Made by a program: the position numbers and the translations under genes. From NCBI RefSeq assembly GCF_900187045.1, contig NZ_LT906453.1:2108001-2172000 (forward strand): 64,000 nt of DNA. The letters are read 5' to 3'. The DNA is from Dermatophilus congolensis. Its GTDB lineage: Bacteria; Actinomycetota; Actinomycetes; Actinomycetales; Dermatophilaceae. The number at the start of each line of letters is the position of its first letter. The stretch's first letter is position 1. This document shows, one piece after another, positions 32,978 through 41,725 of the stretch. The notes below the pieces were generated by a model. It saw nothing but the letters and a program-made list of their open reading frames with translations, made no database searches and was not told where the DNA came from.

Positions 32978-34927
32978 ATGGACGCAGTGGGGGACGTGAC
33001 GGGTAAGGTCTTGGACGGTCGTTACACGGTGCTGCGCCACATCGCCGATGGCGGTATGGCTGCCGTCTATGTGGCTCGCGACGAACGTCTCAGTCGTGAA
33101 GTGGCGCTGAAAATCATGCACCCCAATCTGGCTCAAGATCCTGAGCGAGTAGCTTCTTTCCGGCACGAAGCTCAATCCATCGCCCGACTGGATGATCCAC
33201 ACGTCGTCGCCGTGCTCGATCAGGGAGACGATGGTGACCTGGTTTTCTTGACCATGGAATTTCTGCGGGGAACCACCCTGCGGGCACGTCTGCACGAGCT
33301 AGGTGCCTTCACCCCTCGCGAAGCCCTCGAAACATTGGATGGCATCCTCGCTGGGCTATCAGCAGCGCACAAACTCGGAATCGTCCACCGCGACATCACA
33401 CCCAGCAATGTGATGATTCGCCATGACGGCATCGTTAAAGTCACTGACTTCGGTTTGGCTGCCGCAGTAGGAGCAGCAGCAGCCGGATACATCACCCTTG
33501 CTTATGCTGCCCCCGAGCAGCGCGTCGGCGGTGTCAGCGACCCTCGCACAGATGTCTACGCTGCCGGTCTGGTTTTGGCTGAGATGCTGACTGGTAAGCC
33601 TGCCTACGACAATGACGGCCCACCCGAAGGGGCCACTTCAGCTGACATAGCCGCTATCGATGCTGAACTTCCCGCGACACTAGTTGAGCTCGTCGCAGCT
33701 GCCACTGCCACCAATCATCTTTTGCGCCCTGCGGACGCCGCCGAGTTCCGTGATAGGGCACGTGAAGTACGTCAGGGGCTCACCGACGAAGAACTAGACC
33801 GCCTTCCTCCCGCAGCGCTGGAGCGCCCCGCAGCAGAGGAAACTCCTGCCCCGCATGACTCCACCCAAAAATACGTCAGTGACGCTACGCAAAGCTTGGC
33901 TGTCATCGGCTCCCCAGAAACCCGCAAGCTACCTGTTATCACTCCCCCATCAGCACCTGAAGAAAAAAACCCAAAAAAGAAAAAGGGCTGGAAGAAAAAA
34001 TCCGCAGCAGCCAAACCTGTCCGCGCTCCTCGCCCCAAAAACACGAAGCGACGCATCCAAACTGGGATCGTTGCAGCTGTTCTGGTCGCTGTCATTAGCG
34101 CTGGGTCTTGGTTCTTCACCGCAGGACCTGGCGGAGCAGTAGACATCCCCACCCTTGCTGGCGTCACTCGTAAAGATGCAGAAGCTGCGCTTAATGGTTT
34201 GGGGCTGGAGTCCACCGTGACCCAGGAATATTCAGAGACAGTGCCCAGTGGCAGCGTTATCCGTACTGAACCCCCTGCTGGCACAGCAACTCACCGCCAA
34301 GACCCGGTGACCCTCATCGTTTCAGGGGGACCGGAACGGTACAACGTTCCCGAGCTCGCCGGTTCAACACCGGATGCAGCTGCCAAACTCCTTGAGCAAA
34401 ATCATCTTGTTTTGGGTAAGCGCACAAAAGAGTGGAACGAAAAAGTACCCGCCGGGACCGTGATTAGTTCCAAACCTGCTGCGGGCACATCGCTGCGCCC
34501 AGGCAGCGAGGTCAGCGTCGTCGTTAGCCGTGGCCGAGAACCAATCAGCGTTGATGACTTCACCGGACGTAGCCTCTCTGATGCCACTGCTGAACTGGAA
34601 CGGCGTGGCCTGCGCGTGCGCGTGACCGGTAAAGAATTCTCTGACCGTGTCCCGCCTAATGCTGTACTCCGGCAGTCTCCATCCGGCGGAAAGCTGCACC
34701 GCGGGGACACGGTAGAGATCGTTGTCAGTAAGGGCCCAGACGTCGTCAACGTTCCGGATGTCTCTGGCATGTCTGAGGCTGATGCGCGGAATGCTCTGGA
34801 GTCAGCTGGGCTTGCGATGCAGGCAGAGAAAGTCGTTGGTGGCTTGTTTGACACTGTCCGCAGCACCGACCCGGCTCCGGGCACAGCAGTGCCGCGTGGC
34901 AGCGTCATCAAGGTGTATGTGGTGTGA
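32978..34927 (+). CDS. pknL: Ser/Thr protein kinase with PASTA domains (PknL-like)
   Basis: A 649-residue receptor kinase. The kinase domain spans residues 15-270 with Lys45 (EVALKIM), the catalytic loop HRDITPSNVM (Asp139) and DFG at 157-159. A basic juxtamembrane stretch (KKKKGWKKK) leads to one membrane helix (about 360-380), then four extracellular PASTA repeats to the end, expected to sense muropeptides. The catalytic-loop lysine of HRDxKxxN is Thr141. The activation segment is GYITLAYAAPEQ, with one threonine. GGAG precedes the ATG. Divergent from its likely substrate, the Rv2175c-like protein. Confidence 0.93.
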   Translation: MDAVGDVTGKVLDGRYTVLRHIADGGMAAVYVARDERLSREVALKIMHPNLAQDPERVASFRHEAQSIARLDDPHVVAVLDQGDDGDLVFLTMEFLRGTTLRARLHELGAFTPREALETLDGILAGLSAAHKLGIVHRDITPSNVMIRHDGIVKVTDFGLAAAVGAAAAGYITLAYAAPEQRVGGVSDPRTDVYAAGLVLAEMLTGKPAYDNDGPPEGATSADIAAIDAELPATLVELVAAATATNHLLRPADAAEFRDRAREVRQGLTDEELDRLPPAALERPAAEETPAPHDSTQKYVSDATQSLAVIGSPETRKLPVITPPSAPEEKNPKKKKGWKKKSAAAKPVRAPRPKNTKRRIQTGIVAAVLVAVISAGSWFFTAGPGGAVDIPTLAGVTRKDAEAALNGLGLESTVTQEYSETVPSGSVIRTEPPAGTATHRQDPVTLIVSGGPERYNVPELAGSTPDAAAKLLEQNHLVLGKRTKEWNEKVPAGTVISSKPAAGTSLRPGSEVSVVVSRGREPISVDDFTGRSLSDATAELERRGLRVRVTGKEFSDRVPPNAVLRQSPSGGKLHRGDTVEIVVSKGPDVVNVPDVSGMSEADARNALESAGLAMQAEKVVGGLFDTVRSTDPAPGTAVPRGSVIKVYVV

Positions 34928-34935
34928 CTGTGAGG

Positions 34936-35523
34936 TCACTCTTGGTGAGCGTAAATGTGACCATCACTGACTTTCCCCACCATGTGATAGCCGCGGCATT
35001 CCCAGAACCCTGGTTCTGGCGCCATGAGGTAGCTGATTTCCAGCAACCATTTCACGCTTTTCCATCCGAACAGGTGCGGCGCGAATAGGCGCAAGGGGGC
35101 GCCGTGCTGCGGCGTCAAGGGAACTCCATCAACGCACGTGGCGAGAATCGTTTCCGGATGATTGAGGTCACGTAAACGAAGAGTGCTGGAAAACCCGTAC
35201 GCCGCAGCGGCTAAAGCGTGGGTGGCTTTGGGGTCTGGTGGAGCGGTGCTCAGCAGGTGTGAGGTGGGTACGCCCCGCCAGATCTGGGTGATGCCTCGGC
35301 CTTGTTGGGCGCAGTGGATCGTTCCAGGCACGTCGATCATGGGCATGTCGAGTATGTCGTCCCATGTGTAGCAATACATGCCTCCACAGGTGGCGCCAGT
35401 GATGGCTAATCGCCACCTGTTCATATCTAGGCGGGGCACAGGACCGTAGTGACGAGCGCTGGCGCGTTGGGGCCCGTTACATGCCTCGCCTATACCAGTA
35501 CCCGTCACATCGCCATGGCCCAT
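34936..35523 (-). CDS. sulfite-oxidase-like molybdopterin oxidoreductase (short form)
   Basis: A 195-residue protein with the oxidoreductase molybdopterin-binding fold: HYGPVPRLDMNRWRLAITGA, the cofactor cysteine in GTIHCAQQGRGITQIWRGV, YGFSSTLRLRDL and HLFGWKSVKWLLEI. Small cytosolic members of this class lack the dimerisation domain of true sulfite oxidases, and their substrates are unknown. It ends nine bases from the pknL stop on the opposite strand. A MOSC-type cofactor-binding protein elsewhere in the window (17.1-17.8 kb) is broken. Confidence 0.78.
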   Translation of the reverse strand: MGHGDVTGTGIGEACNGPQRASARHYGPVPRLDMNRWRLAITGATCGGMYCYTWDDILDMPMIDVPGTIHCAQQGRGITQIWRGVPTSHLLSTAPPDPKATHALAAAAYGFSSTLRLRDLNHPETILATCVDGVPLTPQHGAPLRLFAPHLFGWKSVKWLLEISYLMAPEPGFWECRGYHMVGKVSDGHIYAHQE

Positions 35524-35570
35524 ACGTTCTCGTCCCGTTCAAGGATTCCGTTCGCGACCGTGCCGTTTGC

Positions 35571-36935
35571 TTAGGCTCGGTGAAGAAGTTCTTCACCTGT
35601 TCTACTCTGTTCAGACAGGATTTCGGCAATGACGAAAGCCATCTCAAGACTCTGCTGGTGGTTAAGCCGCGGGTCACAGAGGGTTTCGTATCGCCGTTCG
35701 AGATCGAGATCGTCCACCTTGAACGTTCCACCTAGGCATTCGGTGACATCATTGCCAGTTAGTTCTAGGTGAATGCCGCCTGGCACAGTTCCCGCATCTC
35801 GGTGGGCGTCAAAGAATCCACGGACCTCTTCGACGATGTCTTCGAATCTGCGTGTTTTGAACCCCGTAGAGGACTCGAATGTGTTGCCGTGCATCGGGTC
35901 ACACACCCACGTAATGCATACCCCTGCTTCTTTCACTCCGGCCAATATCGGTGGAAGTTTTTCGCGGATAGTTTTTGCTCCCATCCGCGTGATGAGGGTC
36001 AAACGCCCGGGAGCGTTAGTTGGGTTCACTTTTTCAGCGATGGCGAGGATGTCTTTTACATCCGCGGCTGGCCCGACTTTCATTCCTACCGGATTAGTTA
36101 TTCGAGAGATGAAATCAATGTGAGCGCCATCAATATCCCTGGTCCGCTCGCCCACCCACACAAAATGTCCTGACGTGGCGTAAGGCTTCCCCGTACGAGA
36201 ATCAATACGCGTCAATGGTTTCTCATAGTCAAGGACGAGAGCCTCGTGGCTGGCCCACACATCGACGGCTTTCAGTGCATCGAAATCAACACCGCACGCC
36301 ACCATGAAGCGCATGGCTTTATCGATATCGTGCGCAATCCGCTCATATTTGCTGTTAGCGGAAGATTTAACAAACCCTTTGTTCCACTCGTGCACATAGC
36401 GCAGATCAGCGAAACCGCCCTGCGTGAAAGCGCGAACAAGATTCAGTGTTGATGCACTTGCATGATAGGCCTCAACGAGCCGGTGGGGGTCAGGGGTACG
36501 CGCCTGCTCAGTGAAAGCGAAGTCATTAACCAAATCACCACGGTACGAAGGAAGAGTGACCCCGTCTCGCGTCTCGCTGTCTTTGCTCCGCGGTTTCGCA
36601 TATTGCCCCGCGATGCGACCAATTTTCACCACTGGCATGCTCGCGCCATAGGTCAAAACCGCTGCCATCTGCAGAATAGTTTTAACCCGGTCACGAATAT
36701 TGTTAGCAGTTGCTGAAGCGAAAGTCTCCGCGCAGTCACCACCCATGAGCATGAATGCTTTGCCTTGCGCGGCCTGTGCAATACGAGAGCGCAGGATATC
36801 CGCCTCACCTGCAAATACGAGGGGCGGGAAACTGGCCAGCCGCGCCGAAGCGTCAGCGAGCGCGGCCTTGTCTGGCCAAATCGGTTGCTGACGTGCTGGC
36901 AGATCGGGCCAGGTCAGAGGCGAAGCAGAAGTCAC
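35571..36935 (-). CDS. 3-deoxy-7-phosphoheptulonate synthase, class II
   Basis: A ~454-residue plant/actinobacterial-type DAHP synthase, first step of the shikimate pathway (phosphoenolpyruvate plus erythrose 4-phosphate). Characteristic blocks are PPLVFAGEADILRSRIAQAA, KAFMLMGGDCAETFA, KIGRIAGQYAKPRS, SGHFVWVGERTRDIDGAHID and CDPMHGNTFESSTGFKTR. GTG 36935 gives a typical class II length; the open frame extends seven codons upstream. Corresponds to aroG (Rv2178c) beside pknL in M. tuberculosis. trpD of the same wider pathway lies 7 kb away. Confidence 0.93.
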   Translation of the reverse strand: MTSASPLTWPDLPARQQPIWPDKAALADASARLASFPPLVFAGEADILRSRIAQAAQGKAFMLMGGDCAETFASATANNIRDRVKTILQMAAVLTYGASMPVVKIGRIAGQYAKPRSKDSETRDGVTLPSYRGDLVNDFAFTEQARTPDPHRLVEAYHASASTLNLVRAFTQGGFADLRYVHEWNKGFVKSSANSKYERIAHDIDKAMRFMVACGVDFDALKAVDVWASHEALVLDYEKPLTRIDSRTGKPYATSGHFVWVGERTRDIDGAHIDFISRITNPVGMKVGPAADVKDILAIAEKVNPTNAPGRLTLITRMGAKTIREKLPPILAGVKEAGVCITWVCDPMHGNTFESSTGFKTRRFEDIVEEVRGFFDAHRDAGTVPGGIHLELTGNDVTECLGGTFKVDDLDLERRYETLCDPRLNHQQSLEMAFVIAEILSEQSRTGEELLHRA

Positions 36936-37046
36936 ATGCCCAAGAGTACGACGCACCTATGGCCACATCGCCTGACTGCTGGGACACGATCACCACATTC
37001 GCTCTGCCTGGCCTTACCGCAGCAGGAGCAGCTGCTCGGAAAACGC

Positions 37047-37772
37047 TTAATTCGTTGCGGGTCCGCTATCTTTTTGCCCCGCTGCGCGCGCGGCTTGCTC
37101 CTGCAAAAATTTCTTCCGATCAGCGGCGTATTCGTGGACATATTCCTGCCCGGAAAGGTCCGCTAGTGCCTGCATGACCTGGTCTGTTGCGGCGCGAATA
37201 AGGGCCTGGTCATCTTCTTTTCCAACAAGGTGGTCCAGATGGATTGGGTCACCGAAACGCACTTCGATGGGAACGAGTTTGGGAATTTTTTGGCCGGTGG
37301 GTTGCGCGATATCAGTGCCGATCATGGCGACTGGAATGATCGGCACGCCAGCTCGCATAGCCATCCGGACCATGCCTGTTTTTCCTTTGTAAAGGCGCCC
37401 ATCGGGTGAGCGGGTGCCTTCTGGGTAAATACCGAAGAGTTCGTCTCGGTTGAGAACTTCCAGGCCGGCCTCGAGAGCGGCAGCGCTTTTAGGGCCACCG
37501 GAGCGGTCAATGGGGATTTGCCCTACGCCGGTGAAGAAACCTCTTTTTATGGCACCGATCAGACCAGGCTGGGTGAAGTATTCAAGCTTGGCTGGGAATG
37601 TGATCCGACGTGGAAGTGCCACGGGGAGAAAGATTGAGTCCGAGAAGGACAAGTGATTGCTCGCCAGGATTGCTGGGCCTTGGGTGGGGACTTTCTCCAA
37701 CCCGTGCACCTTCATACGGAACGCAGTGCGCAACACCGGTCCGAGCAGTCGCTTCAGTGTCCAGTACAGCAA
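37047..37772 (-). CDS. 1-acyl-sn-glycerol-3-phosphate acyltransferase (PlsC family)
   Basis: A 241-residue membrane-associated acyltransferase with the catalytic NHLSFSD (HxxxxD) box, the second block FFTGVGQIPIDRSGG, the glycerol-phosphate site YPEGTRSPDGRLYKGKTG and VPIIPVAMIGT. Makes phosphatidic acid from lysophosphatidic acid and acyl-CoA/ACP. The TTG start follows GGAGGACC. It ends with a basic tail. Equivalent by position to Rv2182c. Confidence 0.9.
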   Translation of the reverse strand: MLYWTLKRLLGPVLRTAFRMKVHGLEKVPTQGPAILASNHLSFSDSIFLPVALPRRITFPAKLEYFTQPGLIGAIKRGFFTGVGQIPIDRSGGPKSAAALEAGLEVLNRDELFGIYPEGTRSPDGRLYKGKTGMVRMAMRAGVPIIPVAMIGTDIAQPTGQKIPKLVPIEVRFGDPIHLDHLVGKEDDQALIRAATDQVMQALADLSGQEYVHEYAADRKKFLQEQAARAAGQKDSGPATN

Positions 37773-38065
37773 CGTAGGTCCTCCCCCTATGGCACCCCGT
37801 GTGGGCGGCTGGGTGCTTCATCACGACGCGTTTGGCTTGGCTGTCCGCTCTGGTGCGAAGAGGTCGCGGTAGCTGCATCGGATACGCGCCTGGGTCACTT
37901 TACGGGAGCTTGGTTCGCCCCACACGCTATGTGCGATCTCGGTTCGTTTCTGCGCCACGTGCCACACTTGTTTTAGCCGTTGGTACGCCTGCGGCCCGGT
38001 GAATGTTGCTGCGGCAATGTTGCGGGATCACCGGTGTGCACCGTTGAGTCAGAAAGGCTAATCCG

Positions 38066-38587
38066 ATGTCGCGCATGGACACTCCGCGCCCCGGCTCACA
38101 CGGCGACGATAAGGACGGTATCGATGCTGCGTTCGCTGGGATCATCGCGAACTGGGATCAAGTAGCCGACCGGAAACCCTCCACGCCGGAATCCTCCACT
38201 CAAGAGGACAAGTCCGCGCAGAGCGAGGAACGAGGCACAGGCATGCGCCGACCTACAACTCCTCAAGAAGTTTTCGGTTCACGGGTGGATCTTCCCCGCG
38301 GATGGCGCACATACACCCCTGCCGAAGAGGACGAAGAAGAGTTCGTCCCCCCAAACCCGGAAAACCCTTTCCATTTCCACAACCCGACCTTGTGGGGCGC
38401 GGTGCTGGGAATGGTCGGGGGGCCGCTGATGCTGATCGTGCTTGTCGTGTTCGCTCCGGGTGCGCCTCGGTACCTGTTCTGGCTTGCCGTGGTTGGCACG
38501 TTTGTAGGCTTCGGTCTTATGGTTTCTCGGCTTCCTGCCCGTCGAGACCCTGAAGAAGAAGACCGCAACGACGGCGCTGTCGTCTAA
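38066..38587 (+). CDS. conserved actinobacterial membrane protein, unknown function
   Basis: A 173-residue protein with a long acidic, disordered N terminus, then TPAEEDEEEFVPPNPENPFH, which resembles the FVPPxPP motif of a small conserved actinobacterial family, and two membrane helices (about residues 108-127 and 132-152) before an acidic tail. Function unknown. It follows a ~290-base gene-free gap (37773-38065) after the divergent plsC and is convergent with the glucokinase gene. Confidence 0.72.
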   Translation: MSRMDTPRPGSHGDDKDGIDAAFAGIIANWDQVADRKPSTPESSTQEDKSAQSEERGTGMRRPTTPQEVFGSRVDLPRGWRTYTPAEEDEEEFVPPNPENPFHFHNPTLWGAVLGMVGGPLMLIVLVVFAPGAPRYLFWLAVVGTFVGFGLMVSRLPARRDPEEEDRNDGAVV

Positions 38588-38599
38588 GCCTTCACGGGA

Positions 38600-39565
38600 T
38601 TAGCCCCGTGTTTCTGAGCGCGCTAAATCCGCAGCACCGATCAAACCGGCGTCATTACCCAACGCAGCCGCAACCACTTTGGCCACCGGCCGGTACCCCC
38701 GACCGGTCAACTTTTTAGCGAACATCTCCCGCGCGGGTTCCACGAGAAGGTCCCCCGCGGCGCTCACTCCGCCTCCCACTACAAACAGTCCTGGATCTAC
38801 CGCGGCAGCTAGGTTGGCCATCCCCACCCCTAACCATTGCCCCACCTCGGCGAGCAGCTCCACCGCAGTAGCGTCACCGTTGCGCGCCGCTTCCGTCACC
38901 AACGGCCCAGTCAGCACCCCGCCTGCCTCCTGCACGCGCGCAGCCAACTCCACACTCATCGGCGATTCATTCTCGATCAATGCTTTTGCCTCACGCACCA
39001 ACGCGTTACCCGAGGAGTACTGCTCCCAACAGCCACGGTTGCCACATTCACAACGCCGCCCATCCGGAACCACCTGCATATGCCCGTACTCACCCGCGAT
39101 GCCATACCGGCCCCGGCGTAGCCCGCCCTCTTCAAGCAAAGCTCCCCCGATACCAGTACCCAACGTGATCATCACGACGTGCGACTCCCCCGCAGCGCAC
39201 CCAAAACGGTATTCCGCCCACAACGCCGCGTTAGCGTCGTTCTCCACATGAACCCGCATCCCCAAGCGCTGCGCTAAAGAGTCCCGCAATGGCTCATTCC
39301 GCCAAGACAAATGTGGCGCAAAAACCACCCGGGCTCCATCCACCGACACAAAACCAGCAGCACCGATACCGACCGCCGAAACTTCTAACCCATCAGTCAG
39401 CTCATCAACCACAGCCACGATGGTGTCTTCAACTACGCGCGGACTTTTTGACCGATCTGGTGTGTGCCGCCGCGAACGACGCAAAATCCGGCCATCCTCA
39501 CCCACAACCCCACCGGAAACCTTGGTACCGCCGATATCGATACCTACGGCCAAACACTCACTCAT
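38600..39565 (-). CDS. ROK-family glucokinase
   Basis: A 321-residue sugar kinase: ATP site AVGIDIGGTKVSGGVVGEDG, catalytic aspartate in VHVENDANAALWAEY, HITL-type block MITLGTGIGGALL, and the ROK zinc motif RRCECGNRGCWEQYSSG. Phosphorylates glucose to glucose 6-phosphate with ATP (polyphosphate use cannot be judged). ATG 39565 (MSECLAVG) is chosen; the frame is open 13 codons further. Divergent from the FadD gene. Confidence 0.9.
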   Translation of the reverse strand: MSECLAVGIDIGGTKVSGGVVGEDGRILRRSRRHTPDRSKSPRVVEDTIVAVVDELTDGLEVSAVGIGAAGFVSVDGARVVFAPHLSWRNEPLRDSLAQRLGMRVHVENDANAALWAEYRFGCAAGESHVVMITLGTGIGGALLEEGGLRRGRYGIAGEYGHMQVVPDGRRCECGNRGCWEQYSSGNALVREAKALIENESPMSVELAARVQEAGGVLTGPLVTEAARNGDATAVELLAEVGQWLGVGMANLAAAVDPGLFVVGGGVSAAGDLLVEPAREMFAKKLTGRGYRPVAKVVAAALGNDAGLIGAADLARSETRG

Positions 39566-39783
39566 CTGGCATAACCCCTTCCGCAGACCTTCGACATCAC
39601 ACACTTACCCACCAGGAGCGCCCGGCCGCGCCATTCTCACCCCTACAGCCCGCCTAGCAATAATCAACCCCCTCCAACAAACAGCCGTGGCGCACAACAC
39701 CGAAAGGTCATGAAACACTAACGGCACCCTCGGCTGGTCCACACCGCGACACAGCCCGTCCCCTCTCTTGCCGGAAGGCCACG

Positions 39784-41601
39784 ATGAAGGAAATCCACGT
39801 CCCTAGCCCGGAGCACCAACCGCTTCCCTACAGCACACTCGCGGACCTGCTCACCGTGCAGGCGGACGAGGACCCGCAACGCATCCTCTTCGACATCAAA
39901 AACATGGCCAGCAATGACCACCTCTGGGAACCGCTGACCGTGCAACAAGCCCACGACCGCATGGAAGCCACCGCCCGCGGTCTGCTCGCCTCAGGTATCA
40001 AACCCGGAGACCGCGTAGGCATCATGAGCCGCACCCGGTTCGAATGGACTCTCATCGATCTGGCCTGCTGGCGCATCGGCGCAGTAACCGTCCCGATCTA
40101 CGAAACCTCCTCCGCCGACCAGGTAGCCCACATCCTGGGCCACAGCGAAACCACCGCCGTGTTCGTTGAAACATTCGAACACGAAGCAACAGTGGACTCC
40201 GTCCGCGACCGGCTCCCCGCCCTGCAGCACGTGTGGCAGATCGAAGGCGGCGACGTCGACATGATCATCAGCCGCGCAGACCAAACCGACGAAGAGACCC
40301 TGCGCGCCGCCCGCGAACACCTCACCCCCGATTCGCCGGCAACAATCATGTACACCTCCGGAACCACCGGAACCCCCAAAGCCTGCCCCCTCAGCCACGC
40401 CAACTTCGTCGAACTCACCGAGTCAATCCGCGAAGTCTTCGCCGAAATCCTGTTCGCCGAAGACGCCGCCATGCTGATGTTCCTACCGCTGGCACACGTG
40501 CTCCAGCGTGTTATCTCCGTAGCCGCAATCTCGGCTCGGATGCGCACCGCCCACGCCCCCGATGTGAAAAACCTCATGGACGACCTGCAGTCGTTCAAAC
40601 CCACCTTCATTCTTGGCGTACCGCGAGTATTCGAGAAGGTTTACAACGCCACCAACAGCAAACTTTCCGCACAAGGTCACCGCGGACTATTCACCTTGGC
40701 CACCCGCGTAGCGATCGCCTACAGCCGCGCCATCGACAAAGGCCGCATCCCTGCACCACTGCGGCTGCAACACAAACTGTTCGACGTGCTCGTGTACTCC
40801 AAAATGCGTGAAGCCATGGGTGGGCGAATCCGCAACTCCGTCAGTGGAGGAGCACCACTGGGTGCACGACTAGGACACTTCTTCCGCGGCATGGGTGTGG
40901 ACATTTACGAGGGCTACGGGCTCACCGAAACCACCGCACCCATCAGTGCCTGTAACCCTGCCTTGCACCGTATCGGCAGTGTCGGGCGCCCCATGCCCGG
41001 AACATCAGTGCGCATCGCTGATGACGGCGAAATCCAAGTGACTGGCCCTGGAGTGTTCACCGGATACGACGGCGACGAAAAAGCCAACGCACACGCGTTC
41101 ACCCCCGACGGTTGGTTCCGCACTGGCGACCTCGGCAGTCTGGACTCCGACGGGTGCCTGTACATCACCGGCCGGTCCAAAGAAATCATCGTCACCGCAG
41201 GCGGAAAAAACGTCTATCCAGCACCCCTGGAAGACGCCATCAGGTCGCACCCCCTCGTATCCCAAGTCATGGTGGTCGGTGACCAGCGCCCCTTCGTCGG
41301 CGCTCTTATCACGTTGGATGCAGACATGATCCCGGCCTGGGGTAAAGCGCACGACATGCCTGACCTCACCCTCGAAAAAGCCCTCCAAGACGAGTTCGTC
41401 CGAGAGCGCATCCAGCTTGCAGTCGACCGCGCAAACAAAGGTGTCAGCCGAGCCGAATCCGTGCGCAAATTCCGCCTCGTCAAAGAAGACTTCACCGAAG
41501 ACAACGGCATGCTCACACCTTCATTGAAGGTCAAACGCGAAGTCGTCCTAAAGAAAAGAGCCCGCGAGGTAGAAGCCCTCTACGCCGAGCCACGCAACTA
41601 A
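39784..41601 (+). CDS. long-chain fatty acid-CoA ligase (FadD-type)
   Basis: A 605-residue adenylate-forming enzyme: P-loop IMYTSGTTGTPKACPLSH, MLMFLPLAHVLQRV, YEGYGLTETTAPISACNP, GWFRTGDLGSLDSDG and the hinge TGRSKEIIVTAGGKNVYPAP. Activates long-chain fatty acids as acyl-AMP then acyl-CoA. GGAAGG precedes the ATG. Corresponds to fadD15 (Rv2187) in the M. tuberculosis order. A 12-bp hairpin follows the gene. Confidence 0.92.
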   Translation: MKEIHVPSPEHQPLPYSTLADLLTVQADEDPQRILFDIKNMASNDHLWEPLTVQQAHDRMEATARGLLASGIKPGDRVGIMSRTRFEWTLIDLACWRIGAVTVPIYETSSADQVAHILGHSETTAVFVETFEHEATVDSVRDRLPALQHVWQIEGGDVDMIISRADQTDEETLRAAREHLTPDSPATIMYTSGTTGTPKACPLSHANFVELTESIREVFAEILFAEDAAMLMFLPLAHVLQRVISVAAISARMRTAHAPDVKNLMDDLQSFKPTFILGVPRVFEKVYNATNSKLSAQGHRGLFTLATRVAIAYSRAIDKGRIPAPLRLQHKLFDVLVYSKMREAMGGRIRNSVSGGAPLGARLGHFFRGMGVDIYEGYGLTETTAPISACNPALHRIGSVGRPMPGTSVRIADDGEIQVTGPGVFTGYDGDEKANAHAFTPDGWFRTGDLGSLDSDGCLYITGRSKEIIVTAGGKNVYPAPLEDAIRSHPLVSQVMVVGDQRPFVGALITLDADMIPAWGKAHDMPDLTLEKALQDEFVRERIQLAVDRANKGVSRAESVRKFRLVKEDFTEDNGMLTPSLKVKREVVLKKRAREVEALYAEPRN

Positions 41602-41622
41602 ACAGGTAGCCCTCAGCAGCGA

Positions 41623-41665
41623 TGAGCCGCTCTCAACGCCCACGTAGGCAAACGAGAGCGGCTCA
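41623..41665 (+). terminator. hairpin after the FadD gene
   Basis: A 12-bp perfect stem (41623-41634 with 41654-41665, TGAGCCGCTCTC) with a 19-base loop, 21 bases past the stop codon. No T tract, so termination efficiency is uncertain. Confidence 0.6.
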
Positions 41666-41725
41666 GCTGCGAACTAACCCCACACGCCCACAAACCTTGT
41701 CAGTCGTAGACGTTAGGGTCACGAA

